A stretch of 64,000 nucleotides of DNA, taken from the NCBI GenBank assembly GCA_037190485.1, contig JBBCJB010000014.1, forward strand, positions 273,795-337,794, given 5' to 3'. Position 1 is the stretch's first letter; each line of letters opens with the position of its first letter. Of the stretch, positions 8,018-15,297 are shown in pieces. Under the pieces are notes generated by a model. That model saw only the letters and a program-made list of their open reading frames with translations, was not told the DNA's origin and ran no database searches. The translations under genes and the position numbers were made by a program. The DNA is from Parapedobacter sp037190485. GTDB taxonomy: Bacteria; Bacteroidota; Bacteroidia; Sphingobacteriales; Sphingobacteriaceae.

Positions 8018-9937
8018 ATGGGAATTCGAAAATGTTTGGCCAGTGCCGTTATCGCAACGCTTTCGGCAATTACGCAGGGTGTATTGGCGCAACCGGGGTA
8101 TTCCGTATTGCCGCTTGAACCCCTAGACACCGTTCGGGTGGGCGAGATTTCGGCTATGCTGTCCGAATCGCCCGCCGGTTTCGGCGACCCCATCCAGTTG
8201 CGGGAACATTGGGACCGACTCTACCGGACGGGCCAATTCGATATGTTGATCCACGAAGCGGATAGCATTTCGGCTATGCCCTTTCCGGCATTGACCGAAT
8301 CCATTTACATGGGTTATTATGAGGGCACGGACTCGGAGACATCCAAAAGATTCATTGCCAACAGAAGGCTGCTGTTGGCAAAGCTCGTTTGGGCCGAGTG
8401 TTTGGTGGATCGGGGCAAATACCTGCCCGCCATCAGCCATGCCGTCAACGACATACTCCATACCGTTTCATGGGCCTTTCCGGCCGAAGACCGGTCGAAA
8501 ACCAATTATTACGGCACTGGGTATACCATCGGATTGAGTTCGGCCGCTTACGGTTTCGACCTGGCGCAAACCCTATATCTCCTCAACGATCGGCTCGGGC
8601 CTGTGTTACAAGGGCAGGTTTTGGATGCGTTGCGCCTTAAGGTATTCAATCCCACGCTGCGTGCACTCGAGAACAACAACAATGGGGAGTATCCATGGCT
8701 CACGAATACCACCAACTACAATTCCGTCACTTTGGCATGCATTACCGGTGCCGCGCTTGCTATCCTCGAGGATCGGTGGGAGCGTGCCAAGTTCGTCGCC
8801 ATTGCAGAACGGTATTCGCATAATTTCCTTGTCGGTTATTCCGATGACGGCTACTGCAGTGAAGGGGTAGATTATTACGCGTTCGGATTCGGCCATTACC
8901 TGTTGCTTCGCGAGCACATCTGGCAAGCAACGCAAGGGAAAATCGATTTGCTCCAGCGGCCGAAGATAAACGAAATGGCCGTATTCGTGCCTCGCATGGA
9001 AATCATCAATGGCGTATACCCGGCCATAAGCGATTCCAAGCAATACATCAAGCCCGATGGTACGGTAATGCACTACCTGAATAAGGCTTTTGGCATGGGG
9101 ATGGGCGCTTATCGGGATCTTCGTTTTTCCGATATCCAACGGTTTGCGTTGTCACAGCTGATGCATTTTTTCCCCAATTCAACATCCACTGGACCACCTG
9201 TGGCATCCCTATCTCCTCAGGTAGGCCTGCGTAGCTATTTCGATCGGGCAGGGGTGCTTATCGTCAGGCCATTCCCCGCCATCGGGGGCATCGGTGCGGC
9301 CTTCAAAGGCGGCAACAACAAAGAGCACCACAACCACAACGACCTGGGGTCTTTCACCATCGTTGTCGGCAACGAATTGCTCATGGGCGATGCGGGCTCG
9401 GCCACCTACACCCCGAAGTATTTCGGGAGGGAGCGCTATGACCTGTTTAAAACCACCGCATCTTATGGACATCCTGTACCCTTGGTCGCCGAGTGCGAAC
9501 AGCGGAACGGCATCGACGCCCACGCCCGGATCCTGCGCGCTGATTTCACGGATCGGCAAGATCGGCTGGTGATGGATCTGGCTTCCGGATACGCCGTTCC
9601 TGGTCTGAGGGGCTTGACGCGGACGTTCACCTACCATCGCGGTGGCCAGGCCGGCCAGGTGGAGGTCAAGGACGAATTCGCCTTCGCCAGTGATCGCACC
9701 TTTGAAACCGCATTGATTACCCGGTATGGATGGCAGCGGGTCAGTGAGGAAGAAATCGCCATCAACGGCCGCAGCCACGTGCTCCGCGTGCGCATCCATG
9801 CGGCTGGAAACCGAATTGAGTTGAAGGAAGAAGTCATCGACGAAGGCCCGGCACCCTATACCCGCATAGCCATAAGGCTAGTGAATCCGTCCGCCTCAGG
9901 ATCCCTGACCATGACGTTTTACGCCGATACACCGTGA
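8018..9937 (+). CDS. Heparinase II/III-family protein (probable polysaccharide lyase)
   Basis: This is a 639-residue protein with a signal peptide (QGVLAQ). An alpha-helical toroid (roughly residues 60-370, including DGYCSEGVDYYAFGFGHYLLL) is followed by the heparinase II/III C-terminal beta-sandwich with the hallmark HHNHNDLGSF (His437 to Asp442). Such proteins are lyases that cleave glycosidic bonds next to uronic acids by beta-elimination, producing the unsaturated ends that GH88 enzymes remove, so this protein and the GH88 at 5474 make a natural pair. Members cover PL families for heparin, alginate, ulvan and others, and the exact family cannot be set by eye. It sits 10 bases after the second pyruvyl-transferase-like gene and 30 bases before the GH97 gene, so all are probably one transcript. 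Confidence 0.87.
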   Translation: MGIRKCLASAVIATLSAITQGVLAQPGYSVLPLEPLDTVRVGEISAMLSESPAGFGDPIQLREHWDRLYRTGQFDMLIHEADSISAMPFPALTESIYMGYYEGTDSETSKRFIANRRLLLAKLVWAECLVDRGKYLPAISHAVNDILHTVSWAFPAEDRSKTNYYGTGYTIGLSSAAYGFDLAQTLYLLNDRLGPVLQGQVLDALRLKVFNPTLRALENNNNGEYPWLTNTTNYNSVTLACITGAALAILEDRWERAKFVAIAERYSHNFLVGYSDDGYCSEGVDYYAFGFGHYLLLREHIWQATQGKIDLLQRPKINEMAVFVPRMEIINGVYPAISDSKQYIKPDGTVMHYLNKAFGMGMGAYRDLRFSDIQRFALSQLMHFFPNSTSTGPPVASLSPQVGLRSYFDRAGVLIVRPFPAIGGIGAAFKGGNNKEHHNHNDLGSFTIVVGNELLMGDAGSATYTPKYFGRERYDLFKTTASYGHPVPLVAECEQRNGIDAHARILRADFTDRQDRLVMDLASGYAVPGLRGLTRTFTYHRGGQAGQVEVKDEFAFASDRTFETALITRYGWQRVSEEEIAINGRSHVLRVRIHAAGNRIELKEEVIDEGPAPYTRIAIRLVNPSASGSLTMTFYADTP

Positions 9938-9967
9938 GCGGCATACCGAAAAACCAAATCAGTCGAC

Positions 9968-12808
9968 ATGTTGTCAAATAAAAAGAAATCGATCGCAAGC
10001 GTCTTTATACTACTGGTCGCGGCCTATGCCTACGGCCAGCGAACCCTGCAGGTGAAATCTCCGGACGGCAACACGATCCTTACCGTTGGGGTAAGAGACG
10101 TAATCGAATACAGCGTTTCGCAAGGCGGAGAGGTGTTGCTTGAAAAATCACCGATATCGATGACGTTGCACAACGGCTCCGCTTACGGCATCAACGGAAA
10201 ATTGGACCGCGTGGAGAACAGGTCGGTGGTCGACACCATCAGGTCGCCGATATACAAGCGAAAGCACGTGGCTGACCGTTTCAATGAGATGACGCTGTAT
10301 TTCGAGGGCGCCTATTGCATTGTTTTCAGGGCGTATGACGATGGCGTGGCTTACCGATTCGTTTCCTTGTCCACGCTGCCGTTCGAGGTTGCGGATGAAC
10401 AGGCCGTATTCAACTTTCCTGACGATCACCACTCGGTCGTACCCTTTGTCCGCACGGCGGGGTATCACAAAGACAACCTATTCGAGGAAGGAAGTTTCGA
10501 GGATCAGTATTTCAAGTCTTTCGTCAATACCTATTCTTTCCTGAAGCTATCGGAATGGGATAAGGAGCGGTTGGCCCTTCCCCCCTTGGTGGTTGCCACT
10601 GAAAATGGCCGTCGGCTATGCATTACCGAAGCGGATCTATTGCATTACCCCGGCATGTACCTCTACAATCCCGAAGGCACCACCGGTTTCAAAGGTCATT
10701 TCGCACCGTATCCCAAAACGGTGAAACGAGGAGGTTTCAATGATATCCAAGGGGTCGTCACCGAGCGTGAACCCTATATCGCCAAGTACTCGCGTGGTAC
10801 GCACTTCCCATGGCGTATCCTCATCATCGCGAACCACGATCACGAACTGATCGACAACGATATGGTGTATCGCTTGGCTACGCCCAACAAGCTTTCGGAT
10901 ATTTCGTGGGTCAAGCCCGGAAAGGTGGCTTGGGAGTGGTGGAATGACCACAACTTATCGGGAGTGGATTTTGAAACCGGCATCAACAACCAGACCTACA
11001 AGTATTACATTGATTTTGCCGCCGCCAACGGCATCGAATACGTTATACTCGATGAAGGTTGGTCCGATCCCGATAAGCCTGATCTGTTTACGGTGGTCGA
11101 TCAAATCGATTTGGAGGAATTGGTAGACCATGGCGCATCCAAAGGCGTGGGCATCATGCTTTGGGCGGGTTACTATCCGTTTGAAAAGGATCTGGAAGCC
11201 GTTTGCAAACACTACGCCTCCTTGGGCGTAAAAGGTTTCAAGATCGATTTCATGGATAGGGACGACCAGTTGATGGTGGAGTTCCATCACCGAGCGGCAC
11301 AGGTAGCGGCAAAATATCGCCTGTTGGTCAATTTCCATGGAACCTACAAGCCTACCGGCTTGCAAAGAACCTATCCCAATGCGATAACCTTTGAGGCCGT
11401 GCAAGGATTGGAACACATGAAGTGGACGGCTACCCAAACAGATCAAGTAACCCACGACGTCACGATTCCCTTTATCCGTATGGTTGCGGGGCCGCTTGAT
11501 TATACCCCCGGTGCGATGCGTAACGCGACGCGAGAAAACTACCGATCCATTTATAGCGAACCCATGAGCCAAGGTACGCGATGCCGGCAATTGGCACAAT
11601 ACGTCGTTTTCGAATCGCCGCTGGCCATGCTCAGCGACAGCCCAGTCAACTACGTACAGGAGCAGGAATGTACGGACTTCATCGTGGGGATACCGACCAC
11701 GTGGGACGATACGCATGCTTTGGGGGGTGAAATAGGCAAGTACGTATCGATTGCCCGCCGCAAAGGAGATGAATGGTATGTGGGGGCAATGACCAACTGG
11801 GACGCCCGGACCATCACGTTGGATCTGTCTTTCCTCGGTGCGGGCCATTTCAAGGCCGAGGTGTATCGCGACGGGGTGAATGCAAACCGGATAGCCAGTG
11901 ATTATGCCAAACAGGTCGTAGATATCGCGGCTGATAGGCGTATGAAGATAACCATGGCTCCTGGAGGCGGTTACGCGATGCGGATTTGGAAAAGTGACGA
12001 ACTTGATGTTGTCGGCCGCGTCTTGGCACACGACGCGTTGGTGGCATTCTGGGATTTCGCTCCTCAACCGTCGGGGTGGTTGGAGTCGCGTGGCCAGGCC
12101 CCGTACCGGTTGGTGCCGTCTGATGCTTCCATCCTGCAAGTTGCCGAAGGCCCTTTGTCAGGGTATGCTTTGGCGCTTGACGGCAAGAGTCAATACCTAT
12201 CGATACCGCACGTCGATTCGCACGCGCTAGATGTACGCTCCGGCCAGGTAACGGTGATGGCGTGGGTTAAATGGCATGGTGGTACCGGGTTTGTTGCCGG
12301 AAAATGGAATGAGTATCAAGACGGTGGTCGGCGCCAGTATGGCTTGTTCGTATCGCTGCCGTATTACAATGGTAGGAACCAGGTTTGCGGCCATATCTCC
12401 CAGACGGGTGGCCCAACCGACCCTTTCCCATTCTCGATGGATTATTCCGCCAGTAGACAACAGGTACCGAAAGACGAATGGGTTTGTGTAGCGTTTACCT
12501 ATGATGGCACCTACATCAAATCTTATCTCAATGGCCTGTTCGAGCCGCGGGAACCCGAGCCTATCCAACGCACGGCCGGCTTCCTCCACGACAAACCCAA
12601 CGGGGTCATTCAAGTAAAGAATCCATATTTCTATCCGTACGGTATCGGGAGCAATGCTTCGGATTTTACCGTCGGTGCCGTGCAACTCAAGAACGGGATG
12701 GGAAATTTCTTCAATGGGAAGATCGGAGGTATCGCCGTATTTAACAAGGCGTTGTCAGAAAAAGAAATGAAGGATTTGGCGATACAACCCAAAGCACATC
12801 GATTTTGA
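9968..12808 (+). CDS. GH97 glycoside hydrolase (retaining alpha-galactosidase-like) with C-terminal LamG-like domain
   Basis: This 946-residue exported enzyme has a signal peptide ending near AYGQ. The GH97 N-terminal beta-sandwich spans about residues 25-270, the TIM barrel about 280-560 (VAWEWWNDHNLSG, YVILDEGWSDPD), the GH97 C-terminal domain about 560-680 and a concanavalin/LamG-like module about 690-945 (SQYLSIPHVDS, VTVMAWVKW, FFNGKIGGIAVFNKALS). The motif GFKIDFMDRDD places Asp427 where retaining GH97 enzymes (alpha-galactosidase type) have their nucleophile, and Glu482 lies 55 residues later, the spacing I recall for the acid/base in the Bacteroides retaining member. That argues for an alpha-galactosidase-like retaining enzyme over a SusB-type inverting alpha-glucosidase. 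The LamG module probably binds carbohydrate. This is the last recognised gene of the locus. Confidence 0.92.
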   Translation: MLSNKKKSIASVFILLVAAYAYGQRTLQVKSPDGNTILTVGVRDVIEYSVSQGGEVLLEKSPISMTLHNGSAYGINGKLDRVENRSVVDTIRSPIYKRKHVADRFNEMTLYFEGAYCIVFRAYDDGVAYRFVSLSTLPFEVADEQAVFNFPDDHHSVVPFVRTAGYHKDNLFEEGSFEDQYFKSFVNTYSFLKLSEWDKERLALPPLVVATENGRRLCITEADLLHYPGMYLYNPEGTTGFKGHFAPYPKTVKRGGFNDIQGVVTEREPYIAKYSRGTHFPWRILIIANHDHELIDNDMVYRLATPNKLSDISWVKPGKVAWEWWNDHNLSGVDFETGINNQTYKYYIDFAAANGIEYVILDEGWSDPDKPDLFTVVDQIDLEELVDHGASKGVGIMLWAGYYPFEKDLEAVCKHYASLGVKGFKIDFMDRDDQLMVEFHHRAAQVAAKYRLLVNFHGTYKPTGLQRTYPNAITFEAVQGLEHMKWTATQTDQVTHDVTIPFIRMVAGPLDYTPGAMRNATRENYRSIYSEPMSQGTRCRQLAQYVVFESPLAMLSDSPVNYVQEQECTDFIVGIPTTWDDTHALGGEIGKYVSIARRKGDEWYVGAMTNWDARTITLDLSFLGAGHFKAEVYRDGVNANRIASDYAKQVVDIAADRRMKITMAPGGGYAMRIWKSDELDVVGRVLAHDALVAFWDFAPQPSGWLESRGQAPYRLVPSDASILQVAEGPLSGYALALDGKSQYLSIPHVDSHALDVRSGQVTVMAWVKWHGGTGFVAGKWNEYQDGGRRQYGLFVSLPYYNGRNQVCGHISQTGGPTDPFPFSMDYSASRQQVPKDEWVCVAFTYDGTYIKSYLNGLFEPREPEPIQRTAGFLHDKPNGVIQVKNPYFYPYGIGSNASDFTVGAVQLKNGMGNFFNGKIGGIAVFNKALSEKEMKDLAIQPKAHRF

Positions 12809-12858
12809 TATTTCATTGATTATGCCGTTATTTATCGGCAAATCAAGAGACATCATCC

Positions 12859-13248
12859 ATGGTTCGTGCCGCGTTATCCGATGAACAGGACTTGCTCAAT
12901 CGCTTGCGCGAGGGCGATGCCGAAGCATTCACCACGCTGTACGACCGGTATTGGCGCAAGCTGTTCGTTGCCGCCACCAACAAGCTCAAGGATGCGGCCG
13001 TGGCCAAAGATGCCAGTGTTATCAAATACATCGACACGCCTTCCGGCACCAAGGATATCGCCGCGGATGAGGGGTGCACGGCATTAGGCCCTGAAAAAGT
13101 GAAAGGCCCGGTATTTTGGGATAACCGGACCTCTCTTAATCAACCTAAACCTATCCGGATAAGAGCAAATGCCGTGCCGATTTTGCAGTTCATGCGCGAA
13201 ATCGGGCGAAACTTTGTATCCTTTTCAGGAATGGTTGCCAGTGCTTGA
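12859..13248 (+). pseudogene. Remnant of an ECF sigma factor gene (N-terminal end only)
   Basis: The first ~45 codons read as the start of a Bacteroidota ECF sigma factor (LLNRLREGDAEAFTTLYDRY, then W.KLFV and NKLKD, sigma region 2). After that the reading frame continues through sequence with no sigma homology and into the hairpin element at 13093-13160, so regions 2.4 to 4 that bind the promoter are missing. The remaining frame, to residue 129, looks fortuitous. In this group such sigma genes often head sigma/anti-sigma/SusC/SusD clusters, so this is probably what is left of a second locus lost by deletion. A functional product is very unlikely. Confidence 0.7.
13093..13160 (-). ncRNA. Candidate small RNA / hairpin element, copy IV
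   Basis: On the minus strand the element reads TAGGTTTAGGTTGATTAAG, then an 8-bp stem around a 13-base loop, then five U. The stem (13104-13111 with 13125-13132) has one position that would be a C.A mismatch in a plus-strand RNA but is a U.G wobble in a minus-strand RNA, favouring the minus strand as the functional one. It is the left copy of a ~97-base direct repeat whose right copy is at 13691-13760. The conserved flank includes a TTTG-containing motif upstream, but no full TAnnTTTG box. Confidence 0.45.
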
Positions 13249-13321
13249 ACAATAAAGGAGCTTCGAGCGTAAAACGAGGTGCGAGCGGTGCCGACAGACG
13301 GATTTTGATGGAGGGATGCCC

Positions 13322-13391
13322 TTAAAAAAAGAGGGTTTCCAAACGGGGAGAATGGAAACCTTCTAAACCAATTATAAACCTAAATTATGAT
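13322..13391 (-). ncRNA. Candidate small RNA gene, copy I, with own promoter and terminator
   Basis: The minus strand carries a Bacteroidota promoter (GTTG, 20 bases, TATATTTG; box at 13396-13403). A ~30-base unpaired leader follows that contains TCATAATTTAGGTTTATAAT, and then an 8-bp GGTTTCC/GGAAACC stem with a 13-base loop (ATTCTCCCCGTTT) and a run of seven U at 13324-13330. Promoter, leader and intrinsic terminator leave no room for a protein, so the transcript would be ~70 bases. The same leader and loop recur at 31091-31158 and 52676-52750 with a different stem in the last. Function unknown. Confidence 0.55.
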
Positions 13392-13690
13392 GATGCAAAT
13401 ATAGGTGTTTTTTGAATTTTGTGCAACAAATAACAAAAAATTCTCATTTTTTGTTATTTTTAGTGTAGTTGATGATGTTTTGCGATTGAACTATTGCCTT
13501 TATGTTAACTAAATGTGATATATAGTTGAAATATTCGCCTTTATTCGGTGTGAAATATGCCTTTCTTGGTTGTTTTTGTGTTGATTTAATGCTGAAATTA
13601 GACGTGCCCTGAAATTTGTGGTGTATTTGACTGGAGAATTAGCGTATTTGGCAAGATTTGGTGCCTTTGGGAGCGCGTACCGCACGGCCC

Positions 13691-13760
13691 TAAAAAGTGA
13701 AAGGCCCGGTATTTTGGGATAACCGGACCTTTCTTAATCAACCTAAACCTACCCATTAGC
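13691..13760 (-). ncRNA. Candidate small RNA / hairpin element, copy V
   Basis: This is a near-identical copy of the element at 13093-13160: TAGGTTTAGGTTGATTAAG, a 10-bp stem (13700-13709 with 13723-13732, including one U.G pair on the minus strand), a 13-base loop TTATCCCAAAATA and five U at 13692-13696. It lies ~35 bases past the stop codon of the minus-strand alpha/beta hydrolase, so here it could also simply terminate that gene. The flanking similarity to copy IV extends to 13782. Confidence 0.45.
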
Positions 13761-13796
13761 GAGCAAATACCGTGCCGATTTTAGTGATTCCCGTAT

Positions 13797-14459
13797 TTAT
13801 TTTTGAGTTGTCCGCAAACCCAGCCATCCAACGGTTGCATCCACCAGCAGCGGCATCGTGTCGGTCTTGCCGGCCTTGAACGCATGGTCGGCGCCGTCAA
13901 ACCGCACCAGCGAAGCGGTGGGCAGTGTGGCACATACCGATTGGATGAGTTCCCACGTGGCGAGAGCATCCTTCGAGCCCTGCAGGAACAGCATTGGCAT
14001 GCCTACCGCGTGCAGGTGGGCGGCGCGCTCCGTAGCCGGTTTGCCGGCCGGGTGGAGCGGAAAGCCGTAGAAGACCAAGCCATCGATGGCCGGATCCGGG
14101 TGTGCGGCCACATATTGCGAACCCATGCGGCCGCCGAACGATTTGCCCGCCACGAACAGCGGGAGGCCGGGGTGCAGTTCGCGGGCCTTGGCGATGGCCG
14201 CGGCGACGGTCAAGTGGGCAACCGCAGGCGCGTCGGGCCGCCGTTTGCCCTGCTCGGCAAACGGGAAGTTGAACCGCAGGGTGGCGATGCGCGCGTGCGC
14301 AAGGGCAATGGCCAGCGCTTCCATGAAGCGGTGATCCATGCCGGCACCGGCTCCATGCGCCAACGTGAAGATGGCCAGCGGATGTTCGTCGGCGATGTGG
14401 ATGGCCGATACGGTGCCTGCCGATGGCGAAACCGTCAATTGGAGCGATTGGGTATGCAT
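13797..14459 (-). CDS. Alpha/beta hydrolase (KANL3/Tex30 or dienelactone-hydrolase-like)
   Basis: This is a 220-residue alpha/beta-hydrolase-fold protein without a signal peptide, so cytoplasmic. TLAHGAGAGMDHRFM is the oxyanion-loop region, VAGKSFGGRMG has the nucleophile elbow G-K-S-F-G, FLQGSKDAL holds the acid region, and the catalytic His is in FDGADHAFK. That layout matches the small hydrolase family containing Tex30/KANL3-like proteins, whose substrates are largely unknown. The ATG at 14459 was chosen over the longer frame to 14534 because it gives the family's usual N-terminus; the extra 25 codons run into the promoter of the divergent scpA gene. Substrate unknown. Confidence 0.8.
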   Translation of the reverse strand: MHTQSLQLTVSPSAGTVSAIHIADEHPLAIFTLAHGAGAGMDHRFMEALAIALAHARIATLRFNFPFAEQGKRRPDAPAVAHLTVAAAIAKARELHPGLPLFVAGKSFGGRMGSQYVAAHPDPAIDGLVFYGFPLHPAGKPATERAAHLHAVGMPMLFLQGSKDALATWELIQSVCATLPTASLVRFDGADHAFKAGKTDTMPLLVDATVGWLGLRTTQK

Positions 14460-14484
14460 AGTGCGGTAAATATAGCAAGAGTGG

Positions 14485-14514
14485 TTGAAGGATGGCCGCA
14501 AAAGATTACCTTTG
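14485..14514 (+). promoter_or_regulatory. Bacteroidota-type promoter of scpA
   Basis: GTTG, then 19 bases, then TACCTTTG (14507-14514), matching the primary sigma-factor consensus of this phylum. The expected start point is near 14520, some 20 bases before the scpA ATG at 14539. It also lies inside the upstream extension of the divergent hydrolase frame, which supports the shorter start for that gene. Confidence 0.75.
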
Positions 14515-14538
14515 TAACCCAGTACGTTGTGCACCGCT

Positions 14539-15297
14539 ATGGAATCAGCAGGTTATGAGATAAAGCTCCCACAGTTCGAAGGACCGTTCGACCTGCTGCT
14601 GTTCTTCATCGAACGCGACGAACTGAACATCCACGACATCCCCATCGCCAAGATCACCGACGATTTCCTGGGCTACATCCAGCACATGCAGGGCCTGAAC
14701 ATCGAGCTGGCAAGCGAATTCATCTTCGTGGCGGCCACGTTGATGCGCATCAAGGCAAAGATGCTGCTGCCCAGGCCCGAACTCGACGAGGAGGGCAACG
14801 AGATTGACCCCAAACAGGACCTGGTGCAGAAACTGGTGCTGTACAAGCAGTTCAAGGAAGTTTCCGAACGGCTGCAAGCATTGGAAGCGCTGCGGCTCAT
14901 GCAGGCCAAGCGGGGCAACATCGCGGCCGACCTGCGCCTGGCGGGCGACCAGGCCGACCAAGGCGAGGAACTGACCACGGTCGACCTGTACAGGCTCATG
15001 GTGGTGTACGAGCGGATGATGCACAACTATTCCGCGCGCAGCAAGGAGGTGCGGCATACGGTGGTGAAGTACCCCTATACCATCGAGCAGCAGAAGAAAG
15101 CCATTGCCTCGCTGGTGGCCATCAACGCGAAATTGGATTTCAGGGCCATCGTCAACAACTCGGAAAACAAGGTGCAGTTCGTCTATAATTTCCTGGCCAT
15201 CCTGGAGATGCTCCAGCAGGAATTGCTCGAATTGCAGAGTGGGTTGGGCTTCAATAATTTCTGGGTCAAGGAACGCAGGCCAGGCCCTACGGCGTAG
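14539..15297 (+). CDS. scpA: Segregation and condensation protein A
   Basis: This 252-residue ScpA is the kleisin subunit that bridges the SMC dimer, together with ScpB, to compact and separate chromosomes. FEGPFDLLLFFIERDELNIHDIPIAKITDDFL is the conserved N-terminal SMC-neck-binding segment, followed by FIFVAATLMRIKAKMLLPRP and a variable acidic linker; the C-terminal winged helix ends the protein. The ATG at 14539 was chosen because an upstream in-frame TTG lies between the -7 box and the ATG and has no support. The 3' end overlaps the convergent histidine kinase gene by 11 bases. scpB is not in the window. Confidence 0.95.
   Translation: MESAGYEIKLPQFEGPFDLLLFFIERDELNIHDIPIAKITDDFLGYIQHMQGLNIELASEFIFVAATLMRIKAKMLLPRPELDEEGNEIDPKQDLVQKLVLYKQFKEVSERLQALEALRLMQAKRGNIAADLRLAGDQADQGEELTTVDLYRLMVVYERMMHNYSARSKEVRHTVVKYPYTIEQQKKAIASLVAINAKLDFRAIVNNSENKVQFVYNFLAILEMLQQELLELQSGLGFNNFWVKERRPGPTA

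Larger units (their letters stand above)
12809..13796. other. 988-base gene-poor interval with a sigma remnant and three hairpin elements
   Basis: This stretch between the end of the GH97 gene and the end of the minus-strand hydrolase holds no complete protein gene. It contains the truncated sigma gene (12859 on), two copies of one ~97-base element (13087-13184 and 13686-13782) and a related element (13322-13427). The rest (about 13430-13680) is AT-rich compared with its surroundings and shows nothing I can name. It looks like a decayed or recombined junction between two loci. Confidence 0.6.

Noticed and set aside
12823..12840. TGCCG/CGGCA hairpin after the GH97 gene
   Set aside because: Only 5 bp with an 8-base AT-rich loop and no U-run; too weak to call a terminator.
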